Part shown: positions 31,225 to 41,580 of the stretch, in pieces
Layout of the letters: every line of letters begins with the position of its first letter
How positions within the stretch are numbered: position 1 is the stretch's first letter
Origin: Phoronis australis
Lineage: Eukaryota > Phoronida > Phoronidae
DNA: 62,000 bases
Assembly (NCBI GenBank): GCA_002633005.1
Contig: NMRA01000335.1
Location: 1-62,000, forward strand
Reading direction: 5' to 3'
Made by a program: the position numbers and the translations under genes
Notes under the pieces: generated by a model
What the model saw: only the letters and a program-made list of their open reading frames with translations
Database searches by the model: none
What the model was told of the DNA's origin: nothing

Positions 31225-32046
31225 AGTCCCTCCGTACATGTGTTCGTACAACATGATGACTGCCATTATCGACTGTCCAAGTTGCAGAGGAAGTTAACGT
31301 TTTTGCCAACACTGTCGTGGAGCCTACACTGACAATTCCTCTGCGAGAAGCAATCGTTGAAGATATGATCCGTGCCTTCTTTGGTCCAGTCAGAAATACC
31401 TATCCACGTGTTATTACCAAGTGGGGGAAAAGGGATAGGACGATGTCCTGGTGTATTGTTATAGAAGTGCCATTGCGCAGTTTTGGATGGATGAGGTTTG
31501 GTGAAATAATATCAACAGTAGACCCTTACCTGTACTTCGACACAACTTTTCAGACCAGAAATGGAAGTTGTCGGAAAGGTAATTGCAGAAGGACGGAAAA
31601 ATTCCCAGTGCTCACCAATTAGCCTTGCTCTTACTTTCCTATAGAATTATGAAGGAGACCTTTCTCCAGTTCGGAACCGGAAATCATTGAATTCTCCCCG
31701 AATGATTTCCAGTCAGATGTAGAACTTCAAATACCTGCATGATTACGATTGCCGCAGGCTTCCTGCCACCTGAAGTAAATCTAACCTCCCTACTTGCTGA
31801 ATTCGGCTGCAAAAGGGTACATTCAAGCAGGCTTATTGCAGACAATATGGTCAGACAACTAAACCAGCTTTTTCGCATTCGTCCAGACAAAAGTTCCAGT
31901 CAGTGTGCAAGGAGCTAAGTCTCACTGCGAAAAACGTTCTCCCAACAGAAATTTCCAGAAAACACGACCTCACAACAGATAATGGGTTCTTCCTATTGAA
32001 GAGGCACATTAAGAGCGACAGACCACTATTTTGCAAATTTCAATGA
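31225..32046 (+). pseudogene. Frameshifted HECT-domain (E3 ligase-like) pseudogene
   Basis: Successive plus-strand frames give PLREAIVEDMIRAFFGP, then in another frame CYRSAIAQFWMDE, FGEIISTVDPY, RPEMEVVGKVIAEGRK with ISLALTF, and further on TIAAGFLPPEVNL, RLIADNMVRQLNQLFRI and KHDLTTDNGFFLLKRHI. The series REXIVEDMxRAFF, YRxAxxxFWxxF, EVVGKVIAEG follows the opening part of the HECT-like domain of predicted 'G2/M phase-specific E3 ligase-like' proteins, a family expanded in many invertebrates. Several frameshifts and stops show it is not functional. The active cysteine region was not found. It lies in sense orientation in an intron of the polycystin-like gene; because of its splice-like ends it can be mistaken for an exon. 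Confidence 0.62.
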
Positions 32047-33281
32047 TTTTGCAAAGCTTGACCCATCATAACACCTCTCGAAACATGACAGTCGCCTGCA
32101 CTAGCTTTGATGGTTTGCAGTGACGACCAGTGGCTCATAGGTGTGGATTGGAAGTTCCGTCGACCGGTATGTTGTTGAATTGAAGCACGAATTCAACAAA
32201 CATTTGAACACTGGTTTTTGGGTTCTGGCAACCTGTAAGCAGAGTTCTTTTCCATCAAAGTACATTATCATACTTTGTAAAAGCTATCTGTGACCGGTAT
32301 ATGCACGTGCGTCACAAGTTCGTTACCACGAGATGAAAAGGAGACCGTGGTAGGCGATATAAGGTCATTTATTATGACTAATACAATAACAAGTAATAGA
32401 TAGTGAATAAAAATAAGTAAAATACTTTGTGTATAATCTCTGGTAAGATGGGCAATATAAAAGCGCCACAAGTGATGTTGCCCATCTATGGATGCTTCGA
32501 AGATGTTTTTACCACCTAAAGGTTATGTAGGACCTTTTCGACTTGTCAATGTATTTAGCCAAATGTTTACAAAGCTATATTTTTAACTAGTAAAAGTATA
32601 TATGTTTTCTGTAAGCAGAAAGTCTGCAGAATTTAATTTTTTACTCTATACCAACCTGCTATTAATTGAATCACGTGACCATGTCTTTTCAGTAAACTTT
32701 AATAAAAAAGGAACATCTACATAGCAACGATATCAACAACATTACCAAATTTTGTCTGATAGAAAAATGTAAAATGAAATTTCAAAAACGTTCTTGCTTT
32801 TTCGTCTTCTTTTCTTGCTACTTTTTAGTTTTTCATGAAAATCACAAAAGTCCTAATTTTCATACTAGCCCCGTGTGTTAAAGTAGAGAATTTTAAAACA
32901 AATTTTTAAGGCATGTTAAAAACAGCGCACAAGGGACGGCGTTTGAAAGTTTCATCGAACCCTATCAGCCGTTTCTGAGAAATGATACTAGCCATTTTTC
33001 GAGCCTTTGGGCACAACAAAAGTTCACGTACATGAACACTGTACATGTGCAGGTTGTATTTGCTCGCGAATCATCATGGTGGCTATTTTTGTGCAGATAA
33101 TATCACATGAGCTACTTTAATCAAAAGTCTTAGCCCGGGTCGTGTTTCGTAAATGCAAGAAGATCACGAAGGAAGGTACCTTAATCACGTGCTTCGCTTG
33201 TAGTACATAGCGATTTCTCGCTAAGTCTTGCATGGTCGTGCCTTTTCTCCAAGCTATTGCGCATAATGAAAGCACGCCAAA

Positions 33282-33527
33282 GTAGAGTTTAAGAACGCTA
33301 GGACCTCGCTACAAAAGCAAGAATTCACGAGATCACGCGAGAAGTTGCCGTAAGTTTTGAATGAGAGCACGTAATTTTCACTACATTTTTCTAACCACGA
33401 GACACTGGGTGGAGAAATTGAACCCAAAATCACGTATCCAAAGTACACGTAAGTATCCCGCGTAATCTCGCGAAGTTTTGCTTTTCCAGCGAGGTCCTAG
33501 TGCGGCCTTGGCGTTACTGAACTCTAC
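33282..33527. mobile_element. Inverted-repeat element of 246 bp (copy 2 of a family)
   Basis: The left end is GTAGAGTTTAAGAACGC; the right end inverted is GTAGAGTTCAGTAACGC. The homology continues inward through AGGACCTCGCT, AAAAGCAAG and CGAGATCACGCGAG, apart from an extra 10 bp on the right. The arms cover about 60-70 bp each with a short centre, as in MITE-type elements. No coding capacity. Confidence 0.72.
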
Positions 33528-33886
33528 TACCCTGGTCTTAGCCAAGATGGTCGAAACTTCAATTCTGGTTTACACAGTTCATTGACATGTGATGGCTGAG
33601 TTTGAAAAAAAATACTTGAAAAGATTAGCTCTGAAAATTGCATTGTCACGTTTGAGTAACGGACTGATAAACTTTGATAAATCATAGACTGTCTTACGTT
33701 TATCTCAACTGTATTTATATCGCGTTTGAAAAATTGCGAAGATGCATCCGGAAGTTGGGCAGGATTGACCATATACAGAAAAACTTTGTCTGCATTCATT
33801 TATATGTACGTGTATCTCTGGACAATCTTTCATGCTTTAAGCGTCTTCCTTATTAGGAAAATGTAACTTTATGAACGTTATTGTAG

Positions 33887-34049
33887 GTGAAAGTCCGGGC
33901 AAATCCCTACACAGAAATAGGCATTGAGTGTCCCGGAGTTACCGGCAATATGTTGCCAACAGCGATTGCCTTACAAGTATACTTCGTTACTGACGACATT
34001 GTCAAGATAGAGTATGATGGAGGGGAATCCTCTACCTTTGTTATTCCGG
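33887..34049 (+). CDS. Polycystin-like exon: PKD edge and linker
   Basis: Acceptor TTATTGTAG, phase 0 in; donor CCGG|GTAAGT, phase 1 out. It encodes VKVRANPYTEIGIECPG and ends near DIVKIEYDGGESSTF. The DGG element occupies the place of the FGDG turn of a PKD module. It joins exon 34266 with an aspartate codon across the junction. Confidence 0.8.
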
Positions 34050-34265
34050 GTAAGTGTGTGCGTACTAGCCGACAAAGGTCGACATCTTTTATTGCAGTGC
34101 CGCGTTCATGGTGAGGATTAAAGTTTTAGTTGATCACGTGTGTATACCAGTGTTGGTGCTTCACTAAGCTCAACGATGCGTCAGTTTTAGTTCGTGTTGT
34201 ACGTTAAAATAATGCAGTTACAATAATAAAGCGCAATTGCAACTTTTCAGAAACTTTTATTTCAG

Positions 34266-34441
34266 ATCCTGTCGTGTATCATGTACCTCCGTGGCTAGAT
34301 GAAAATCCCTCTGCTCCACAACTGGCCGTGTCAGTGAAGAATCAAGTAGTATACGGTTCTCGCAATATGGTGTTTCGTTACCACGGTTACATTAAATGCT
34401 GGACTGTGGAGACTCTTCAGCCAAGTGTTATTCAGTTTACG
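34266..34441 (+). CDS. Polycystin-like exon: divergent module
   Basis: Acceptor TTTATTTCAG, phase 1; donor TTTACG|GTAATT, phase 0. It encodes VVYHVPPWLDENPSAPQL, then QVVYGSRNMVFRYHGYIKCW. The pattern (proline-rich linker, beta-rich segment with a cysteine) fits a diverged Ig-like module. It is placed by phase and by position between two better recognised exons. Confidence 0.72.
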
Positions 34442-36844
34442 GTAATTTAATAACATAAGGTTATGTTAGCAATTTCAGCCAGCTATCTACAATAGTAGAG
34501 AGTCTAACTCAGTAAAGATACTTCCTGAGACAATGAAAACCCGGTAAATTTTATTGTCAACTTTTTACTGAAGCGCCATTAATAAAATTATGGAACATGT
34601 TTTAAGTAACATTTAGCTAAAAGAAAATATACGTTGATAGAAAAACAAAGGTCATGGGCGGCACAGCACAAGGAGATGAGGGTGCAAGAGTCCTACACTT
34701 ATTTCATTGCTGCGCCGCCGTGGACATGGGGGCGCACCGTAGGCGTCGCTGCGGGCTATAACTCCCACTTACTTCAGTGCTGCGCCGTCCATGAAGGTTT
34801 AATAGATGAGATCTCAAAATACTGTTCAGTACAATGTTTTAAAGTATCATTTTGTATTCGCTTTGTATAACTCTCGAGTATTTTCGTGACGTCATAAAGC
34901 TCAATTGTTGATAGCCCCTCATGCGAAAGTGGAACATTTTAAATACAGTGCCTAAAACATATTGGAGAATAGTGCATAAAGCATATTGTCGAAAAGTTTC
35001 GTGAGACTCTGATCAGCCATTATTGATACATGATGTTTTGCAAATAGCCAAATTCTAAATTTTTTATAGGCTCCAACATAACCTTAACTAATAGCAAATC
35101 ACATGCAGCCCATATACAACAGAAGGAGTTTATGAGGTTGGAAATTTAAGGCAAGCTACAAAAAACAGGTGAAGAAAATTTCTTATATTTCCTCCAGTTT
35201 ATACAGGGGAGACAACTTAATGGTTTGAGAAATATTTACGAGCTCACATGAAACGGAGCCTAAGTAAGTGTGTGTGTGTGGGGGGGGGGGGGNNNGGGGG
35301 GGGGGGGGGGTATGCCTTCACACCTTGCAGGCGAAAGGTGTAAACGTGGCGACTGGAATAGACGTGGGGCTGCCGGCAGGGAGTGGTGAGGAAAAGAAAG
35401 ATTGGTTGTTAGGCACAGATTTACAAGATCTTTGTGATTCAGACATATGGATTTAAGAACAAACAGCATTTCTTCAGGGATTTTTCTTTTCGCTCTCTTT
35501 TTCATGTTATTTCACGAAAATAATGTAGCTGTGATATTAGTATCAACTACTGCCCATTTCTTGTTTTGAAAACTTCACATTTAAGGTCTCAGTCCAAGGA
35601 GGGTGTCCGATGATGGCATCAGTGGTCGCCTTTATTTATGTCCTTTCTCTGTAAGGTTATTCAAGGAGGGGGGCATAGTTATAGAATTAATTGCCGTATT
35701 TGGTTACATGTACGTTAAACCGCCCAAATTCCTGTGAAGACCAAGCTACTTGGAGACCTAACCACCGCAAAGAGCAGATTCACTGGTCTGGTGCACCAGC
35801 GATTCAAAAATCATTTCTAGTCTTACAGTTTGGAATAACACGAGGCTGATTTTAACGGTGAAGTGGAGTAAATCATTTTTTAACACCGAGAAGACTGGGG
35901 TTTTTTAAATACGTGCATTCACGAAACAGTGACCCGCATTTCGCGCAATCTTGTCATTCCTCGGCTTGCAGGCAATAAAGTACGTTAAATAACTTGATAT
36001 TCTAATTTTGTTGGATCCGTAGGTATGTCCATTTTAATTCTGTGCTGTGGCGCCCAGAGATATGAAGATACTGCATAGTTCGTTAGCGAGTGCTCCAAAC
36101 GAGTCCACGACCTCGCTAAAGGTACAACAAGTTGGCGCTACCACGCGAATTAAAAGTATCTAAATACTCAAATTGCAGGTTTTTTTGAAATGCATGACAA
36201 ATTATCCTCACTGAATTTGTGCAGACATGCAAAGTGCAAAATGTCGAACGTAAGAAAGCAAGGTGCAAAAACGAGTAAATACAGAACCTGCTTACTCACT
36301 GACATACGATAATTGTTTACATCCTATACATCAGACTTCGTTATCGAAGTTAATTTGTCGTTGCGTCGCATATTGGTTTCATGTTTTTATATTGAAGTAC
36401 TTCCTGTCAACATTGCAGTTTCTGCTTACTCGTCCTTCATCACAGTTATCCTTTGCATCCTCAAATCACTAAAACATCATAATCTCGTTGCCCTATACCT
36501 ACATGTAACTGTCTCCAAAACCAATGTCAGCCTCAGTTCGATTCTCACCTTGACATTTAAAATGTTCGGAATGTTCGCAAGGCAGTTGGTTAAAAATGGC
36601 CTTCATCTTGTTTGAAACCAAAGAACTGTCTGACAGTTGATTAGGTACCGCTAGACAAAAAAACACACGATGTCTTGTTATCCATTAATCTTATCATCAT
36701 AACTCCGCAGCTGTGTTTAGATCTTCTTAACTCCAAGTTTAAGAGAGACCATTGAGGATCGAATCGCAAATTCGTACGTGGCGACAGATTTACATTAACC
36801 ATTGCAAAATGTTCAATGTTACTTGCTCATTTACCTTTTCACAG
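34442..36844. other. Intron with a small palindromic element and a poly-G gap
   Basis: At 34655-34795, CATGGGCGGCACAGCAC and GTGCTGCGCCGTCCATG form inverted ends. Inside, the phrase CACTTAYTTCAKTGCTGCGCCG is present twice. At about 35270-35310 a (GT)n run passes into poly-G with three N bases. The rest shows nothing recognisable. Confidence 0.5.
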
Positions 36845-37466
36845 GTTTGGCGACCAGACTGCACCAGCGGCATCTATTGTTATCGATCTAACAGGTGTAC
36901 GGTTACCGAATGTAATGTAGATCAACAACCCAACACCTGGAGTTTTAACGTGAATTCCCAACTGAAGTTCAATCAAATGTTTAATCTCGCCAAGCGATCA
37001 TACCCACTAGTGCATTCAGTTAAGACTAATGACTATTCAACATTCGATGATTACAAAGCAAACTTGGGCAACACATTGGTCGATAAGTATACAGAACAAC
37101 CAGTGAAGTTGGACGCAAACTTACCGATTGGATATCACACGTTAACAGTGCCAGACAATTCCGCTATGTTTGTCAGACCTGGAGATATTGTAGGAGTCAG
37201 AATACAGAGCGGAGAAGTACGAAGCCTAAAGGGTATAAGCCCCTCTGTTGTTACTTGCGAAGTGAACGGCAAATGTATACCCGGACTTGCGTTCAACGTC
37301 AAAGCTACTGTTGTACGCATGCATTCGGTGGTTGACGACCACGACTATAGTGTTTTAGGAACTTACGACGTGCGTGTTTCGATTAACTACGACACAACGA
37401 TGAATTGTAATATTTCGGTTCAAGAGTCTGTTGCCAACGTTACGCTGCTAATTCCCGTTCCTGTTG
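36845..37466 (+). CDS. Polycystin-like exon: cysteine-bearing insert and PKD-like end
   Basis: Acceptor TTTCACAG, phase 0; donor GTTG|GTAAGA, phase 1. It encodes 207 residues. The first half (VWRPDCTSGIYCYRSNRC, CTVTEC) is a cysteine-containing region I cannot name. The middle reads GYHTLTV with FVRPGDIVGVRI, a segment type seen in polycystin-1-like proteins of invertebrates. The end has YDVRVSINYD and NVTLLIPVPV, the closing strand of a PKD-type fold. The linker that normally opens the next module is short at the following junction, so a small exon between 37467 and 40848 may have been missed. Confidence 0.82.
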
Positions 37467-38274
37467 GTAAGATAGATGTGATTTAATCTTGGGCTGTGTT
37501 CTGTCGAACACGTTCTAGCGAGAAAAAATGAGACCACGCAAGTCTTCGCAAGTCTGGCTTTAAATACAAACGAAACGCATATTCAAACGTATCTCGTGTC
37601 TTGTGTCTACGGAACACGCCCCTGAAAAGACTATAATTATTTTCACGAAGCTTTGGCAACTGGTCACGTGGGCGACACATTTGCTATCGTTAGGTTGTGC
37701 GGGGAGGGACCTTAAGTTTTGCATTGAAGCATAGAGACGAGACACTTGTGACCAAAGTGGAAGTTTTGTCCTCGTCATTTGTGAAGTTAATTCGCCATCG
37801 GCCTCGCGTGACCATGCCAGTGCTTCGTGAAGGAATTATACACTGTTGAAGTATAGAACTCAGTAGCCTCCCAGCTTTCCTATTACTCAATAAAATGGAC
37901 CTTCCTTTAATCACCAGATATAAAGCGGACTATAAGAGATTCCTTTACAAGTGAGGCATGTGAAAACCTGGATACTGAGACTTATAGCTTGCAAATTCGA
38001 TCCCGGCATGCTTCACTTGCACCGCCTACTAGATGAAGTGCTTCCAATAAATTTCACGAATTTATAGAATAGGGCACCAGATCTGCTAGACCAATTGGGG
38101 ACAATCGATATTCACAGCATCTTTGTAGGAAAAGTTGTGATTTCCCGATGTTTTTCAGATCGCTCTTTTTGTTATCATTAGGTCATTTTCATGCAATTAA
38201 TCTGTGCTTGAGTTGATGAAGAGCAATTTCGTATGCGCAATTACATATTATGCGCCCAAATATTCATGCCGTCA
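37467..38274. other. Intron, left part
   Basis: Near 37490-37560 there is a fragment related to the GCGAGGTCCTAG inverted-repeat family (GTTCTAGCGAGAAAAAATG, GCAAGTCTTCGCAAGTC). Nothing else is recognised. Confidence 0.4.
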
Positions 38275-39990
38275 TCTCCGTCCGTCCAGTGTCCGGCGTC
38301 CGGCGTCCAGCGTCCGCTGATCTATCTCCAAAACCCCTTGACGTATGTTCATGAAATTTTGCACATATGTTTCTTCCGTAGATGGGACGACATGAGCGAA
38401 CTTTCCGACCGATCCGACTATTGATGTGCCCACTAGTGGGAATTTTGGTTTTCTTACGTTTAATTTTGTATCTTCAACAGTCCTCAACGGATTTTCATAA
38501 AATTCATTATGTAGGCACCTATTCGCGAGATGACGCTATCCTCTCGTTTTCGGATGGATGAAACGTAGTTTGCGCCACACCTAGTGGCCATTTTTTTACT
38601 GTTTTCCAGTCTGTTTTTTGCGTCCACCCCTCTATCGATCAATCAAATCGCTCCAAGAATGATTGTGAAAATGGCCATGTAGGTTCGTACTATAAAGTGG
38701 ACGGCTGATGATGATTTTCCGACGACTTCGACTACTGTGGCACCTGCTAGTGGCAGTTTTGTTTTTTTGCACCTATGCCTGTATCTCCTCAATCGACTGC
38801 AGGATCTTTACTAAATTTACGACTTTCTGACACATTTGACTACTGGTGTGCCGCCACCTAGTGTCAATTTTATTTGTTTACGTTTACCTCTTTATCTTCA
38901 AAGGTCCTTAACGTATTCTCATAAAAATTGGCACAGAGGCATCTGTTAATGAGGTGACGCTTCCTGTCCGTTTTGAGATGGATTTGACCTAGTTTGCGCC
39001 ACCTAGTGGCCATTTTTACTGTTTTCGAGTCTGTTTTTTGGCGTCCACTCGTCTATAAACCAAACCGCTTTCAGGATAATTGTGAAAATTGGCATGTATG
39101 CTTTTACTTTGAAGTGGACGGCTGACGATGATTTTCTGACGACTTCCACTACTGTGGCGCCTCCTACTGGCAATTTTATATATTTTTTGCGTTCATGGCT
39201 GTATCTCCTAAACTGTTTGCAGGATCTTTAATGAATTTAGCAAGTGTATTTATATGATGTTGACAACGAACGGCGACGACTTTCGGACGGATCTGACTTC
39301 TGGTGTGCCTCCTAGTGGCAATTTTAGTTTTTTACGTTTAAGTCTGTATGTTCAAAGGTCCTTAACAGTTTTTCATAAAATTTTAAATATAGGCTTTTAT
39401 TGGTGAGGTGACGCTATCTTCCCTGTTTTTGGATGGAATCAAGGTATTCTGCGCCACCTCGTGGACATTTTTTGCTGTTTTCGACTCTTGTTTTTGGCAT
39501 CCACCCCTCTATCAACAAAATCATTCTATGGAGAGTTTTAAAAATTGGTGTATATGTTCTTAGTGTTTGATGATGGCAACTACTGTGGCGCCTCCTAGTG
39601 GTAGTTTTGTTTTGTTTTGCGCCCATAGCTGGAGCTCCTAAACCCACTGCATGATCTTTAATAAATTTAGTAAGTGCATTTATAACAAAGATAACAACAG
39701 ATGATGACGAGTTTCAGGCGGATCCAACGGACGCTGTGCCCACTTAAGTGGCAATTTCATTTTATTCTGTTTTCCTTTGCTTCTCCGAAGTTCCTTGACA
39801 CATTTTTATGAAATAGGGCATGTTCCCGTTTTTGGATGGATTGTTCGTTTTTGCACCATCTAGTGGCCATTTTTATGATACAAATAAATGACCCTAAAAG
39901 CACACCGTTTGCAATGCATTCGTGGGCGCATTTCAACGCCCTTCGTTGCTCTTGTTTAGTTCGCTGAAAGTCGAACTCAAAATTCAATTG
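38275..39990 (-). mobile_element. Dispersed element with about eleven CTCF-core-like motifs
   Basis: This is the inverted, longer relative of 7885-8935. Submodules of roughly 100-170 bp each carry, on the minus strand, a variant of CCACTAGGAGGCG. On the plus strand they appear as CGCCWCCTAGTGGC-like words near 38430, 38577, 38742, 38852, 38996, 39155, 39306, 39451, 39587, 39738 and 39853. Modules alternate CGACGACTTCNACTACTGTG and TTTGCGCCACCTAGTGGCC contexts. The low-coordinate end has GTCCGGC repeats like the terminal 11-bp repeat of the other copy. It lies in an intron of the polycystin-like gene, antisense to it. No enzyme is encoded. Confidence 0.75.
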
Positions 39991-40061
39991 TACATTTTCC
40001 GCTCTGCTTTTGTGAAACCTTTAGACAACTGTCTAGTATTCCCTGTTTTAAAACATTATTG

Positions 40062-40330
40062 CTTCTGCTGGTGAGTTCTTATTTTGTACTTGACGACCAC
40101 AGCACTAAAGCCATGAGTTTGAAGACAAAAATCTCGACGAGTTTTTGCTCAGAGGCTCGAGTTCTTGCTCGAGTTTGGACCTCGAATTCAGGGGCCTTCA
40201 AGGGAGACCTTGGAATAAAAACTCAGCGTAAATCGTTATGTAATCGAGCGCAAAATGATAGATAGCTTACCTGGAGTCTGTGCAAAAGTAGAACATATAA
40301 GTTCAAGTTCAATTTCAAGTGCAAAGATTA
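40062..40330. mobile_element. Intronic dispersed repeat, CTCGAGTT family, copy 1
   Basis: Contains GTACTTGACGACCACAGCACTAAA, repeated CTCGAGTT words, TTCAGGGGCCTTCAAG, CTCAGCGTAAAT and a tail of TTCAAGTTCAATTTCAAG. The same succession recurs at 50110-50370 and, more diverged, at 61720-61960. All three copies lie in introns of this gene or just after its last exon in the window. Confidence 0.6.
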
Positions 40331-40848
40331 GATCCTAGCACCTGATGCCGGTGTACTGTGACAGAGCCTCACAATGCAAAGTCTACGTTCATACCCAGAT
40401 GTTTGTGCGCACACTGTTTGTTAATCTTCACTGAAAAAGACAAAGATAAAGCAGCTTCGTCAAACCAGTCTGGTGTACATGCATAGAACATGCTCTGCAT
40501 TTGAAACATGTGCGAATATCCTAACAATGAAAACACACGGCTTATCCTAGTGTGTCAGAGGTATTGCATCCGACTGGACTTGCAGACATTTTTTATGCCC
40601 ACTGCTCAAACCCACATATCCTCCTGGTTCTCGTGGATATCACTTGTATTGCAGCCACGTATGTCTCCTTATCGGTGGGGCGGCCCTAAACTAAAGCATT
40701 TTCGCCAATCCAGTTACTAATGATTTTGCCTTGCATGACATTTTCGTACACGCATGCTCATTTGACCAGGATAACCTCGCCACTCTCCAGTTAGCATTTT
40801 TACTCAAACGTTTGATATACAGCTGCGAGAACAATTTATGCCTTGCAG

Positions 40849-41042
40849 CCACAACAAACGAATCATTTGAAATACGGATTGGAAATCATTCAGGAGAAGT
40901 TGGTTGTGTCTATGAAACATCGGGATATAGTAATGATACACTCAGCACTGAAGACAAAAACTTCACCGTTATTTTCGACAAGGCTGGAAGTTACACGCTG
41001 CAGACGAGAGCACAAAACATGGTTAGCGAAGAAACTGTGAAG
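40849..41042 (+). CDS. Polycystin-like exon: PKD module
   Basis: Acceptor TGCCTTGCAG, phase 1; donor GTGAAG|GTAAGA, phase 0. It encodes TTNESFEIRIGNHSGEV, then NFTVIFDKAGSYTLQTRAQN and EETVK. The GSYTLQTRAQNMV run is a typical PKD F- and G-strand pattern. Several NxS/T sequons are present. The acceptor was chosen because nearby AGs (40769, 40790, 40822) give wrong phases. Confidence 0.85.
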
Positions 41043-41474
41043 GTAAGACATTCATTCGAGAAGGGTAGTTCTTGAATGTGATTTCCTGCGTGAAAATGAC
41101 AAAATAGACTTGACAGGAGCACTACTGATGAAAAAAAGAAAATGTCCCGGTTCTACACCGCCAAAATATTGTCAAGCAAGGAGCAAAATGATTGCTTTGT
41201 GGAATTTTAGAACGCGAATCAAAACTAAAAATGGCAATTGCAAGTTCTCGAATGTTGGGAATATAGGAACAGCGACAGGCGTCTGTTTTGTCAAAAACAT
41301 TAGATGAACAGTTAGTACTTGAACGCGAGTAACAATACAATCCTGTCAGAACGAAATTAAGTCTTAAATGATGATAAATCCGTACAAATTTATTTCTCTC
41401 GCCTATACCCGTTTCAAACCCAGCTCCAAACTTTTATATTACGGTGCGCATCTTTCTGTCCCCCATTTTTTCAG

Positions 41475-41580
41475 GTAACCATCGAGGTGGAAGATCCGGT
41501 GCGTAACATCACTATCATGCCAGGGGCTCCAATAATCGCCGTAGGTTCATTGAACACGTTTGCCCTTTCTATAGATCAAG
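41475..41580 (+). CDS. Polycystin-like exon: PKD linker
   Basis: Acceptor ATTTTTTCAG, phase 0; donor CAAG|GTAAGA, phase 1. It encodes VTIEVEDPVRNITIMPG followed by VGSLNTFALSIDQ, that is, the last strand of one PKD module, the EDPV linker and the first strands of the next. The intron splits the module, and its GDG turn is in exon 44420. Confidence 0.88.

Noticed and set aside
31290-31578. An apparent second polycystin exon after 29935
   Set aside because: It has an AG in front and a GT after it and follows in phase, but it leaves in the wrong phase for 33887. Its sequence is HECT-like in shifting frames, whereas 29935 joins 33887 directly in phase with a good PKD border.
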